Below, in pieces: positions 34,299 through 42,821 of a stretch of 64,000 nucleotides of DNA; position 1 is the first letter of the stretch, and each line of letters begins with the position of its first letter. A model generated the notes under the pieces. The model saw nothing but the letters and a program-made list of their open reading frames with translations. It did no database searches and was not told where the DNA came from. A program made the translations under genes and the position numbers. Origin of the DNA: DASUPK01 sp963744105 (lineage in GTDB: Bacteria > Actinomycetota > Thermoleophilia > Solirubrobacterales > 70-9); NCBI GenBank assembly GCA_963744105.1, contig CAVUSJ010000004.1, positions 248,001-312,000 of the forward strand. The letters are read 5' to 3'.

Positions 34299-35666
34299 CT
34301 AGGCGTGTATGGCCCAGCCGTCGACGGCACGAGCGCCGTCGAGGATCGCCTCCGACATCGTCGGATGCGGGTGGATGATGCGCTGCAGCTCCGGATAGCC
34401 GCCCTCGAGCGCCATCACGTTGCAGATCTCGCTGATCATGTCGCAGGCGATGTTCCCGACGATGTGGGCGCCCAGGATCTCGCCGTACTCAGGATCGCCG
34501 ACGATCTTGACCAGCCCGGCGCGGTCGTCGTAGACGACCGAGGCGCCGGCGCCGCCCAGCTTGAACTTGCCGACCTTGATTTGGCGGCCGGTCTCCTTCG
34601 CCTGCTCCTCGGTCAGGCCGACGCTCGCCACCTGAGGATGGGTGAAGGTGGCGCCGGGGACCAGGTCGATGTTGACCGGCTCGGTCGGATGGCCCGCCGC
34701 GGTCTCGACTGCGACCACGCCCTCCTCCTCGGCCTTGTGGGCCAGGGCCGGGCCGCGAACGAGGTCGCCGATCGCGAAGACGTCGTCGGCCGAGGTCCGC
34801 TGGAACTCGTCGACCTCGATCTGGCCGCGATCGTTGGCCTTGACGCCGGCGGCGTCGAGGTTGAGCGGCTCCGTGTCGGGCCGCCGGCCGCCGGCGATGA
34901 CGAGGTAGTCGGCCTTGATCTCCCCCTCTCCGGCCTTCACCTTGACGCCGGTCTTCTGCTCTTCGACGCCTTCGACCTTGGTGCCGGTGAGCACCTCCAT
35001 GCCGTCCTTCTTGAACTGGCGCTCGACGACCCGCGCCATGTCCTTGTCCTCGAGGGGAAGGATCTGGTCGAGCATCTCGATCAGCGTCACCTCGACCCCC
35101 ATGCGGGAGTAAGCGGAGGCGATCTCGGAGCCGGAGGCGCCGGCCCCGGCGATCACGAGGGACTTCGGCATCGAGTCGAGCGAGTACGCGCCCCAGGTGT
35201 CGATCACGCGGTCGGAGAAGTCGACTCCCGGAATCGGCATCGCGACCGAGCCGGTGGCGAGCACGATCGCCTTGGCCTGGTGCTCCTCGTCGCCGACCTT
35301 CACCACGCCCCCGCCACTGAGTTGTGCCTCGCCGTGCAGGAACTCGGCCTTGTTCTTGTTCCAGAGGAACTGGACGCCGTCCTCGAGCGTCTTCGAGACC
35401 TTGGTGCGGCGCTCCTGGAGCGCCTTCCAGTCGATTGACGCGTTGCCGGCCTTGATGCCGAGCTCAGCTCCGTCCTGGCTCACGGTCTGGAAGATCTCGG
35501 CGGTGTGGAGGACGGTCTTCGCCGGGATGCAGGCGTAGTTGAGGCAGCGGCCACCGGCCTTGTCACGCTCGACGACGGCCGTCTTCTGGCCGAGCTGCGC
35601 GGCCCTGATCGCGGCCACGTAACCTCCGGGCCCGCCTCCGATGACGATCACGTCGTAGTCAGCCAT
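34299..35666 (-). CDS. lpd: Dihydrolipoyl dehydrogenase (E3)
   Basis: A 455-residue flavoenzyme that reoxidises the lipoyl group of E2 and passes electrons to NAD. It has the FAD motif VIGGGPGGYVAAIRAAQLG, the redox disulfide in GGRCLNYACIPAK (C-x4-C), the NAD motif VIAGAGASGSEIASAYSRMG, the second FAD motif DDVFAIGDLVRGPALAHKAE, and the C-terminal catalytic HPHPTMSEAI. It is upstream of, and co-directional with, the pdh genes, separated from them by two small genes. Confidence 0.95.
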   Translation of the reverse strand: MADYDVIVIGGGPGGYVAAIRAAQLGQKTAVVERDKAGGRCLNYACIPAKTVLHTAEIFQTVSQDGAELGIKAGNASIDWKALQERRTKVSKTLEDGVQFLWNKNKAEFLHGEAQLSGGGVVKVGDEEHQAKAIVLATGSVAMPIPGVDFSDRVIDTWGAYSLDSMPKSLVIAGAGASGSEIASAYSRMGVEVTLIEMLDQILPLEDKDMARVVERQFKKDGMEVLTGTKVEGVEEQKTGVKVKAGEGEIKADYLVIAGGRRPDTEPLNLDAAGVKANDRGQIEVDEFQRTSADDVFAIGDLVRGPALAHKAEEEGVVAVETAAGHPTEPVNIDLVPGATFTHPQVASVGLTEEQAKETGRQIKVGKFKLGGAGASVVYDDRAGLVKIVGDPEYGEILGAHIVGNIACDMISEICNVMALEGGYPELQRIIHPHPTMSEAILDGARAVDGWAIHA

Positions 35667-35752
35667 CGATTCGACTCTATAGGAGGCAGTTTTCCGGCTT
35701 CCCGATAGTCGGGGTACCGGCTGGCTGCCGCTGTCACATACCGTGGACGACC

Positions 35753-36169
35753 ATGAACATCCTGTTCATCACAAGCTTCGCGGTGATCGCCCCCGACCCG
35801 CCGAAGAGCCGCGAGCTCTACGTCGACGCCCTCGGCCTCCCGCTCGCGGCGGGCGGGGACGGGGAGTACTGGCACAGCGAGGAGATCGCAGGCAGCAAGC
35901 ACTTCGGTGTCTGGCCCCTATCCCAGGCTGCGGAGGCGTGCTTCGGCACACCATCGTGGCCGGCGGAGCGGACCGTTCCGCAGGCGAGCGTCGAGTTCGA
36001 GGTTGAGGACGCCGACGCGGTGGCGGCAGCTGGTGAGGAGCTCAGACGCGCGGACTTCGAGCTCCTGCACCCTGCGCGCGAGGAGCCCTGGGGGCAGACC
36101 GTGGTTCGGCTTCTGTCGAGCGAGGGCCTGATCGTGGGTGTTTCGTACGCGCCCTCGCTCCACGACTGA
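35753..36169 (+). CDS. VOC (glyoxalase/bleomycin-resistance) family protein
   Basis: A 138-residue metal-dependent-fold protein of the vicinal oxygen chelate superfamily. It shows SRELYVDALGLPLAAGGDGE in the first half and VEFEVEDADAVAAAGEELRR then EEPWGQTVVRLLSSEGLIVG in the second. The two beta-alpha-beta-beta-beta halves are clear. The metal ligands are incomplete by eye, so it may bind a ligand rather than catalyse. It diverges from lpd across 86 bases. Confidence 0.8.
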   Translation: MNILFITSFAVIAPDPPKSRELYVDALGLPLAAGGDGEYWHSEEIAGSKHFGVWPLSQAAEACFGTPSWPAERTVPQASVEFEVEDADAVAAAGEELRRADFELLHPAREEPWGQTVVRLLSSEGLIVGVSYAPSLHD

Positions 36170-36177
36170 GATGCGAT

Positions 36178-36201
36178 CGGGCGCCGGGGTAGCCCCGCCC
36201 G
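36178..36201 (+). terminator. Hairpin after the VOC gene
   Basis: Stem CGGGC-(gcc)-GGGG / CCCC-GCCCG with a TAG loop lies 8 bases after the VOC stop and about 75 bases before the next gene. It is GC-rich without a T run and has one 3-base bulge, so termination is likely but not certain. Confidence 0.5.
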
Positions 36202-36274
36202 GCGTCGACCAGCCCTAGAGCGGCGGCTCCTTCCGCGCGAAGGGAGGCGTCCGATCGGTGGTACTCATTACGCA

Positions 36275-36823
<549 letters not shown>

Positions 36824-36829
36824 CCATCG

Positions 36830-36849
36830 GGTTGCGCTTACGCGCGGCC
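36830..36849. terminator. Convergent-gene hairpin terminator, repeat copy B
   Basis: Stem GGTTGCGC / GCGCGGCC (two G-T pairs) with loop TTAC lies between the stops at 36823 and 36856. It shares the pattern ATCGGGTyGCGCT..CGCGCG.CCTCACA with the hairpin at 19535-19556. Confidence 0.7.
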
Positions 36850-36855
36850 TCACAT

Positions 36856-37446
36856 CTAGATGTCCCCGGGAGGGGACGGCATCTGGATGCGCGCCATCGC
36901 GCGGATCATGAAGTAGAAGAGCGTTCCCGAGCCGACGAGCAGCAGCGTGGTCCCGACCGCCTGCAGCAATGAGTTGACGACGACCAGGCCGAACGCGCTG
37001 GCGAGCATCACGAGCAGCAGCACCGTCTGGAAGCCGAGGACTGCCCAGTACCGGGCGCGCCACATCCCCACGGTCATCGCCCAGAGGACGATGCCGAAGA
37101 CGATGATGGGCAGCGGCTTGATGTGACGCCCTCCGGCGTCCACGCCGGCGATCGCGAGGACCGCGGAGACGGTGAAGACGATTGCCAGGGCCGCCGAGGC
37201 GATCGCCCCGACGGTGACCGCCGTGGGCCGCTCGCCCTCCTCCAGCGGCTCAAGCTTCGCGCGGGCCTCGTCGTTCCGCTCCTCGTAGCGCCGAGCCATC
37301 TTCTCCTGGAAGGTCTCGGCGGGAGGGCCGCCGCCATTCGCGTCAGCGCGAGCTTCCGTCGTCTCGACCGCCCCAGTCACGTTCTCCGTGGAGCGGCGCT
37401 TGCGCTTCTGCCGCTCGGCACGCTTTCGGTCCCGCGCTCCCGCCAT
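36856..37446 (-). CDS. Membrane hypothetical protein with basic N-terminus
   Basis: A 196-residue protein. Residues 1-75 are soluble, first basic (RDRKRAERQKRKRR) then acidic and helical (EKMARRYEERNDEARAKLEP). Four membrane helices follow (about 78-98, 110-127, 132-152, 158-180). No family recognised. It starts one base inside thiE's stop (TGATG), so it is translated with thiE, but a thiamine link is not evident. Confidence 0.7.
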   Translation of the reverse strand: MAGARDRKRAERQKRKRRSTENVTGAVETTEARADANGGGPPAETFQEKMARRYEERNDEARAKLEPLEEGERPTAVTVGAIASAALAIVFTVSAVLAIAGVDAGGRHIKPLPIIVFGIVLWAMTVGMWRARYWAVLGFQTVLLLVMLASAFGLVVVNSLLQAVGTTLLLVGSGTLFYFMIRAMARIQMPSPPGDI

Positions 37447-38153
37447 CAGCCCCGCTCGGCCCTCGCAGCCGGATCAACGCTGCCGAACAGCGCCGCGGCC
37501 GCCGCGCGCGGGTCGGCTGCATCCCGGATCGCCCTGACCACGCAGAGCCGTTCGGCGCCCGCCGAGACGACCTCATCCGCGTTCTCGGTGTCGATGCCGC
37601 CGATCGCGAACCAGGGCCGCTCGGCGATCCCGGCGGCCTCGCGGATCAGCTCGAGGCCAGTGCCCGGGCGTCCCTCCTTGGTGGGCGTCTCCCAGATCGG
37701 GCCGACGCTGATGTAGTCGACCGGCTCCCGCGCCGCGGCCTCGATCTGCTCCCGGCTGTGCGTGGAGAGGCCGATGATCGCGTCGGGGCCCATGATCCGG
37801 CGTGCCTCGGCGGGGTCCATGTCGTCCTGGCCGACGTGCACGCCGTCGGCGCGCAGCTCGAGCGCGAGGTGCGGATCGTCGTTGACGATGAAGAGGGCCC
37901 CGTAGGTGTTGGCGAGCCGGCGGAACGTGCGGCCCGAGCGCTCGATCGCGCTGCGGGGCAGCTCCCGGTCGCGGAGCTCGACCATCCCCGCGCCGGCCCC
38001 CATCACGGCATTCAGGAGGGCCTCGGGGTCTTCGCCGTGCGGACGGCTCTCGCAGACGAAGTAAAGGCGGGCCCAGCGCAGCCGCTGGCGCCGCAGCTCC
38101 CCGATCGCCTCGGGGGGGGCCAGATGAGTCGGGCCGGGCGGAGCGTCGGTCAC
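37446..38153 (-). CDS. thiE: Thiamine-phosphate synthase
   Basis: A 235-residue TIM-barrel enzyme that joins HMP-PP and thiazole phosphate to thiamine phosphate. Start is GTG 38153; the longer frame would cross the riboswitch on the other strand. Motifs: LYFVCESRPHGEDPEALLNA, GAGMVELRDRE, the FIVNDDPHLALELRADGVHV block with VGQDDM, IGLSTHS, then DYISVGPIWETPTKEG and WFAIGGIDTENA. It diverges from the riboswitch-controlled thiO-thiSG genes. Confidence 0.95.
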   Translation of the reverse strand: MTDAPPGPTHLAPPEAIGELRRQRLRWARLYFVCESRPHGEDPEALLNAVMGAGAGMVELRDRELPRSAIERSGRTFRRLANTYGALFIVNDDPHLALELRADGVHVGQDDMDPAEARRIMGPDAIIGLSTHSREQIEAAAREPVDYISVGPIWETPTKEGRPGTGLELIREAAGIAERPWFAIGGIDTENADEVVSAGAERLCVVRAIRDAADPRAAAAALFGSVDPAARAERG

Positions 38154-38193
38154 TTCACGAGCAGCGTAGATGACAGGGGTACGATGGATCCGC

Positions 38194-38282
38194 AACGGGA
38201 GCCCCACCCGAGGGCTGAGAGGGCGGCTGAAGCGCCGCCGACCGTCTGAACCTGATCCGGGTAATGCCGGCGCAGGGAGGTT
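38194..38282 (+). promoter_or_regulatory. TPP riboswitch (THI element)
   Basis: The conserved thi-box cores are all present: ACGGGAGCC (38196 on) with GGGCTGAGAGGG, a variable GC hairpin (GGCGGC...GCCGCC), then CTGAACCTGATCCGGGTAAT and GCCGGCGCAGGGAGG. It ends 22 bases before the thiO ATG, and its last purine-rich strand could hide the ribosome-binding site. High thiamine diphosphate should reduce thiO-thiSG expression, probably at translation start. Confidence 0.95.
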
Positions 38283-38303
38283 GGAGCGCCTCGACCGCAA
38301 CAG

Positions 38304-39470
38304 ATGACGGACGAGACGAACAACGGATATGACGCAATCTTCGTCGGAGGCGGCGTGATCGGCCTGGCCTGCGCATGGCGGGCGGCGGAACGCGGCGCGA
38401 GCGTCTGCGTGCTCGAGAAGGATCGGCCGGCCGCGGGGGCGAGCGCCGTCGCCGCCGGGATGCTCGCGCCGGTCGGTGAGACGTCCTGGGGTGAGCACGA
38501 CCTCTTGGCGCTCAACTTCGAGTCGCTTCGGCGCTGGCCCGAGTTCGCGGCCGCGCTTGAGGGGCGGGGCGGCAGCGAGGTCGAGTTCGTCGTGCGAGGG
38601 GCCCTGCATGTCGCCCTCGATCACGACGAGGCGGAGGAGCTCCGGCGGCACTACGAGCTGCATCGCGAGCTCGGTCTCGAGTCCGAGTGGCTGTCGGCCA
38701 GCGCCTGCCGAAAGCTGGAACCGGGACTCGCCACGACCGTTCGGGGCGGCGCTCATGTTCCGGGCGAGGCGACCGTCGATCCTCGCAAGGTGGGTCGGGC
38801 GCTCCTCGGCGCGCTCGACGGCAACGGCGTCGCCGTCGAATCCGGGGCGGAGGTGGTCGGCGCCACCGCCCGAGCCGGCTCATGGCACCTCGACACCAGG
38901 GACGGCCGGGGATTCGACGCCGCCAGCGTCGTCGTGACCGCGGGCTGCTGGTCCGGGAATGTCGACTGGCTGCCTCCTGAGGCCCGGCCACCGGTGCGCC
39001 CGGTGAAGGGAGAGATCCTCACGCTGCGGGGGCCTGCGAACGAGCCGCCCTGCGAGCGGATCGTCGGCGGGGAACGCACATACCTGGTTCCGCGGGCCGA
39101 CGGCCGGCTGATCGTCGGGGCGACGGTCGACGAGCTCGGCTTCGACACCACGCTGACGGCGGGCGGTGTTCATGAGCTGCTTCGCGAGGCGTACCGGTTG
39201 CTGCCGGAGATCGCCGAACTCGAGTTCGCTGAGGCGACCGTGGGGCTTCGCCCCGGGACCCCGGACAACGCCCCCTTGATCGGTCCCGGCCCGATCGACG
39301 GACTGCTGATCGCGACCGGCCACTTCCGAAACGGAATCCTGCAGACGCCGGTGACTGCCGACTCCGTTGCCGCGCTGCTCGCCGGCGAGCCGCCGCCCGT
39401 CGACCTCACGGCGTTCGCCCCCGACCGCTTCGCGGGGAGCTCCGCCCGCTCCGCGGTGGAGGTCGCATGA
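38304..39470 (+). CDS. thiO: Glycine oxidase ThiO
   Basis: A 388-residue FAD-dependent oxidase that turns glycine into iminoglycine for the thiazole ring. It has the dinucleotide motif AIFVGGGVIGLACAWRAAER, AAGMLAPVGE near 52 (a DAO family motif), VKGEILTLRG near 232, YLVPRADGRLIVGATVDELG near 255 and GLRPGTPDNAPLIGPGPIDG near 315. It overlaps the thiSG start (ATGA), and the TPP riboswitch is directly upstream. Confidence 0.94.
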   Translation: MTDETNNGYDAIFVGGGVIGLACAWRAAERGASVCVLEKDRPAAGASAVAAGMLAPVGETSWGEHDLLALNFESLRRWPEFAAALEGRGGSEVEFVVRGALHVALDHDEAEELRRHYELHRELGLESEWLSASACRKLEPGLATTVRGGAHVPGEATVDPRKVGRALLGALDGNGVAVESGAEVVGATARAGSWHLDTRDGRGFDAASVVVTAGCWSGNVDWLPPEARPPVRPVKGEILTLRGPANEPPCERIVGGERTYLVPRADGRLIVGATVDELGFDTTLTAGGVHELLREAYRLLPEIAELEFAEATVGLRPGTPDNAPLIGPGPIDGLLIATGHFRNGILQTPVTADSVAALLAGEPPPVDLTAFAPDRFAGSSARSAVEVA

Positions 39471-40441
39471 ACGTCGAGCTCAACGGCGAGACCGTCGCCC
39501 TGCCCGACGGCGCGACCGTCGCGGCCGCGATCGAGGCTTCGGGAGCGCCGACCGAGCGGGGCGTCGCCGTCGCACTCGACGGTGACGTGGTCCCACGCAG
39601 CGAATGGGAGACGACCCCATTGAGCGAAGGACAGAGGGTCGAGGTGCTCGCGGCGATCCAGGGCGGCGCCGAGGGCGGCTTCGACCTCGGCGGCCGGACC
39701 TGGGGCTCGCGCCTGATCGTCGGCACGGGGGGCTTCCGCTCGCTCGAGCAGATGGAGGAGGCGCTGATCGCCTCCGGCACCGAGATCGTCACCGTCGCAC
39801 TGCGGCGGGTCGACCCGGATGCGGAGGGATCGGTGCTCGACGTGATCCGCCGGCTCGGCCTGTTCGCGCTTCCGAATACCGCCGGCTGCTACACCGCGCG
39901 CGACGCCGTCCGGACGGCGAAGCTGGCCCGCGAGGCGTTCGAGACCGACTGGGTGAAGCTGGAGGTGATCGGCGACGACCGCACCCTGTTCCCGGATTCG
40001 GTGGAGCTGCTCGACGCGGCCGAGCAGCTGGTCGACGACGGCTTCACGGTGCTGCCCTACACGAACGACGATCCGATCCTTGCCCGGCGCCTCGAGGAGG
40101 CGGGCTGCGCGGCCGTGATGCCGCTGGGGTCCCCGATCGGCTCGGGGATGGGGATTCGGAACCCGTACAACGTGCGCATCATCGCCGAGCGCGCGGGAGT
40201 GCCGGTGATCCTCGATGCTGGGATCGGTACCGCCTCGGATGCCGCGCTGGCGATGGAGCTGGGGTGCGACGGCGTGCTGCTGGCGAGCTCCGTCTCGCGC
40301 GCGGAGGACCCGGCCGGTATGGCGGCCGCGATGCGCTCGGCAGTCGAGGCGGGCTGGGCCGCCAAGCAGGCGGGCCGCATCCCGCGCCAGCTGCACGCCG
40401 AGGCGTCGACCCCGGTCGAGGGAACGCCGGAGCTCGGCTAG
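39467..40441 (+). CDS. thiSG: ThiS-ThiG fusion: sulfur carrier and thiazole synthase
   Basis: A 324-residue fusion. Residues 1-67 are a complete ThiS ubiquitin-like carrier (MNVELNGETVALPDGATV to VLAAIQGG) that ends with the Gly-Gly normally exposed for thiocarboxylate formation. From about 73 on it is ThiG: GRTWGSRLIVGTGGFRS, LPNTAGCYTARDAVRTAKLA, WVKLEVIGDDRTLFPDS with the Schiff-base Lys, then MPLGSPIGSGMGI and LDAGIGTASDAALAMELG. The frame is open throughout. A bifunctional ThiS/ThiG form has been recorded before. Its stop shares CTAG with the convergent gene. Confidence 0.93.
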   Translation: MNVELNGETVALPDGATVAAAIEASGAPTERGVAVALDGDVVPRSEWETTPLSEGQRVEVLAAIQGGAEGGFDLGGRTWGSRLIVGTGGFRSLEQMEEALIASGTEIVTVALRRVDPDAEGSVLDVIRRLGLFALPNTAGCYTARDAVRTAKLAREAFETDWVKLEVIGDDRTLFPDSVELLDAAEQLVDDGFTVLPYTNDDPILARRLEEAGCAAVMPLGSPIGSGMGIRNPYNVRIIAERAGVPVILDAGIGTASDAALAMELGCDGVLLASSVSRAEDPAGMAAAMRSAVEAGWAAKQAGRIPRQLHAEASTPVEGTPELG

Positions 40442-41034
40442 CGTCGGCGGAGCCTGCCGGCGAGCTGGTCGACGCCTTCGCCGAACGCGCCGAAGGTCCA
40501 GCCGATGCCGTGGGCCGCCTTGTTGAGAACCGTGTCGGCGACCGGCGCCGCGGCGCGGTCGGGGTCATTGCCGAGCTCGACCGCCGCCTCGCGGACGGCG
40601 ACCACATGCGGCTCGAACCGAATGGCCCAGTCCTCGCAGAACCCGGCCATGTCGCGATCCTCTCGCGCCCGCGCAAGCTCGGCGAGCTGGCGGAGCAGCG
40701 TCGTCAGGTGCTCGCCGTCGAGGATCGAGAACCGCGCGACCATGCCGGTGTCGCCGCCGCGGTCCGCGATGCCGGTCCGGAGGTCGGCGAGCGTCGCGCC
40801 GAGGTTCTGGGCCATCGGGCGGCCGTACAGGCCGTAGGCCTCGGTTCGGGCCGGCAGCTCCTCGAGCAGGCGCTCCACCTCTGCCGCTCCGCGCTGGAGC
40901 CGCTCGCCGATCGGGAGGTCATCGAGGAGCGTCCCTACCCGTGCCCATCGGTGGCTCAAATGGCGCGCCGATACGTAGAGCTCGCGATAGGCGCGGTGCT
41001 CCGCGGGATGGAGCTTTGAGTTCTCGTCGGTCAT
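40438..41034 (-). CDS. Helical hypothetical protein
   Basis: A 198-residue, probably all-alpha cytoplasmic protein (opening HPAEHRAYRELYVSARHLSH, then ERLLEELPARTEAYGLYGRP and LRQLAELARAREDRDMAGFC). A hydrophobic stretch near 165-180 precedes an Arg-rich end. No family recognised. It begins 3 bases after the UdgX stop, so it probably shares the UdgX transcript and hence any SOS control of it. Confidence 0.7.
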   Translation of the reverse strand: MTDENSKLHPAEHRAYRELYVSARHLSHRWARVGTLLDDLPIGERLQRGAAEVERLLEELPARTEAYGLYGRPMAQNLGATLADLRTGIADRGGDTGMVARFSILDGEHLTTLLRQLAELARAREDRDMAGFCEDWAIRFEPHVVAVREAAVELGNDPDRAAAPVADTVLNKAAHGIGWTFGAFGEGVDQLAGRLRRR

Positions 41035-41037
41035 CGG

Positions 41038-41685
41038 TCAGTTGGCGAGGCGGTCGCGGACCTTCCGCAGATCGCCCACCAGGAGCGCTATGGCGTCGTC
41101 CCGGTCTTCCGGGTCGGCCCGAAGGATGGCGGATGGATGAAGAGTCGGCATCGCGGTCCGGCCGAGCTTCGCCTCGAGGAACCGGCCGTGATCCTTCATC
41201 ACCCGCGCCTTCGAGCCGATTACGGCCCTGACCGCAGTCGCTCCGAGGCAGACCATCACCTCGGGATCCACGACCTGAAGCTCCGCCTCCAGCCAGGGCG
41301 CGCAGGCCTTGATCTCCTCGGCCCTCGGCGCCTGGTGGATTCGCCGCTTGCCCTTCGGCGCCCACTTGAAGTGCTTGACGACATTGGTCACATAGGCGTC
41401 CCCGCGCTCGATCTCGGCCCGCTCCAGCGCCTCGTCCAGGATTCGCCCGGCCGGTCCGACGAATGGATGGCCCTCGATGTCCTCGCGGTCGCCCGGCTGC
41501 TCGCCGATCAGCATCAGCCGCGCCCGCTTGAGCCCCTCGCCGAAGACGGTCTGCGTCCCGGTCTCGTGCAGCGAGCAGGCCGTGCAGCCGGCGGCAGCCT
41601 CGCGCAGCGACTTCAGCGTCGGATGCTCGGGGATCAGCGCCTCGGCGCCGCTCGACTCCTCCCCCGTGAGGGGCAACTGGCTCAC
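41038..41685 (-). CDS. udgX: Uracil-DNA glycosylase, UdgX type
   Basis: A 215-residue iron-sulfur glycosylase of the UdgX group, which excises uracil and becomes covalently bound to the abasic DNA. Motif A is GEQPGDREDIEGHPFVGPAG (61-80). The UdgX-specific KRRIH loop is present (K113-R114-R115-I116-H117), whose His forms the covalent bond. TLHPSAILR is motif B. C34 and C37 (CTAC), plus later cysteines, can hold the 4Fe-4S cluster. It starts at GTG 41685, 52 bases from a LexA box shared with the divergent gene. Confidence 0.92.
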   Translation of the reverse strand: MSQLPLTGEESSGAEALIPEHPTLKSLREAAAGCTACSLHETGTQTVFGEGLKRARLMLIGEQPGDREDIEGHPFVGPAGRILDEALERAEIERGDAYVTNVVKHFKWAPKGKRRIHQAPRAEEIKACAPWLEAELQVVDPEVMVCLGATAVRAVIGSKARVMKDHGRFLEAKLGRTAMPTLHPSAILRADPEDRDDAIALLVGDLRKVRDRLAN

Positions 41686-41736
41686 AGAGTGCGGCTACCC
41701 GGCGTTTCAGGTGTTTAGTCGCGGTTGACGCGTATG

Positions 41737-41750
41737 CGAACATACGTTCG
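41737..41750. promoter_or_regulatory. LexA/SOS box
   Basis: CGAACATACGTTCG is a perfect match to the actinobacterial SOS box (CGAAC-n4-GTTCG). It lies between udgX and the radical SAM gene, 36 bases before the ATG at 41786, with a TTGACG at 41725-41730 just before it. LexA bound here would block transcription of one or both genes until DNA damage. Confidence 0.88.
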
Positions 41751-41785
41751 TACCGACGCCCGGATGTTGCAACACTGGAGAGGCG

Positions 41786-42811
41786 ATGCGCTGGGACTCA
41801 CAGAGGGTGGATAGAGAGAGGGGAAGGAGCCTCCCCGGCCTGGACGTCGAGCGGGTCAGGACCTTCGATGCTCCGGAGGCCCTCGGCATCAACTTTCACG
41901 AGGTCCGAGCGAAGTCGGCCCTCAACAAGGTCCCCGGCGACTACCTGCCGTTCAACTGGACGGTCAACGCGTTCAGGGGTTGCACGCATGCGTGCGTCTA
42001 CTGCTTCGCTCGCAACACTCACACGTATCTCGACATGGATGCGGGCCGCGACTTCGAGCGGGAGATCGTCGTCAAGGTCAACGTGCCCGAGCTGCTGCGC
42101 GCCGAGCTCTCGAAGCCGAGCTGGAAGCGGGAGCTGGTCGCCTTCGGGACCAACACCGACCCGTACCAGTGGGCGGAGGGGCGCTACGAGCTGATGCCGC
42201 CGATGATCGAGGCGCTTCGGGAGGCCGAGACTCCTACCTCGATCCTGACCAAGTCGCCGCTGGTGACGCGCGACATTGACGCCCTCCTCGAGCTCGCCGA
42301 GGTGGCCGAGGTCTCGGTCAACTTCTCCGTGCCCACGCTCGACGAGAAGATCTGGCGGGAGACCGAGCCGCACACCCCCCATCCGCGCAAGCGCCTCGAG
42401 GCCGTGGCGGCCTTCAACGAGGCCGGCATTCCCTCCGGCGTCCTGGTCGCCCCGCTGATGCCGGGCATCAACGACTCGCCCGAGCTGGTGGAGGAGATCG
42501 TCTCGATCGCCGAGGAGGCCGGCGCCACGTTCGTCAACGGGATCGCGCTGCACCTGCGCCCGGGCGTCAAGGAGGTCTTCATGTCCTGGCTCTCGGCCGC
42601 CCGGCCGGATCTCGTCCCCGCCTACGAGGGCCTCTACCAGGAGCGCGCCTACGCCCCGAACGCCGAGCGGAACCGGATCGGCGGGCTGGTCAGGGCGCCG
42701 AATCTCTCGCATGACCCGCGCTACAGCCGCCGGGCGCGGCTCGAGGCGCGCCGCCGGAAGCGGGCCGAAGAGGCGGCCCGCCCCGAGCTCGAGCAGACGA
42801 GCCTGTTCTAG
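41786..42811 (+). CDS. Radical SAM protein, Rv2578c/SplB-like
   Basis: A 341-residue radical SAM protein. The cluster motif C66-T-H-A-C70-V-Y-C73 sits in NAFRGCTHACVYCFARN. Following barrel strands include LVAFGTNTDPYQWAEGRYEL, TSILTKSPLVTRDI and VSVNFSVPTLDEKIWRETEP. This is the Rv2578c-type family, distantly related to spore photoproduct lyase. The reaction is unknown. The LexA box directly upstream predicts induction by DNA damage and a repair-related role. Convergent with the DUF6766 gene. Confidence 0.9.
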   Translation: MRWDSQRVDRERGRSLPGLDVERVRTFDAPEALGINFHEVRAKSALNKVPGDYLPFNWTVNAFRGCTHACVYCFARNTHTYLDMDAGRDFEREIVVKVNVPELLRAELSKPSWKRELVAFGTNTDPYQWAEGRYELMPPMIEALREAETPTSILTKSPLVTRDIDALLELAEVAEVSVNFSVPTLDEKIWRETEPHTPHPRKRLEAVAAFNEAGIPSGVLVAPLMPGINDSPELVEEIVSIAEEAGATFVNGIALHLRPGVKEVFMSWLSAARPDLVPAYEGLYQERAYAPNAERNRIGGLVRAPNLSHDPRYSRRARLEARRRKRAEEAARPELEQTSLF

Positions 42812-42821
42812 GCGCGACGGG

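Noticed and set aside
35701..35713. CCCGA-TAG-TCGGG palindrome between lpd and the VOC gene
   Set aside because: Only 5-bp arms in GC-rich DNA; expected by chance, with no second copy as support.
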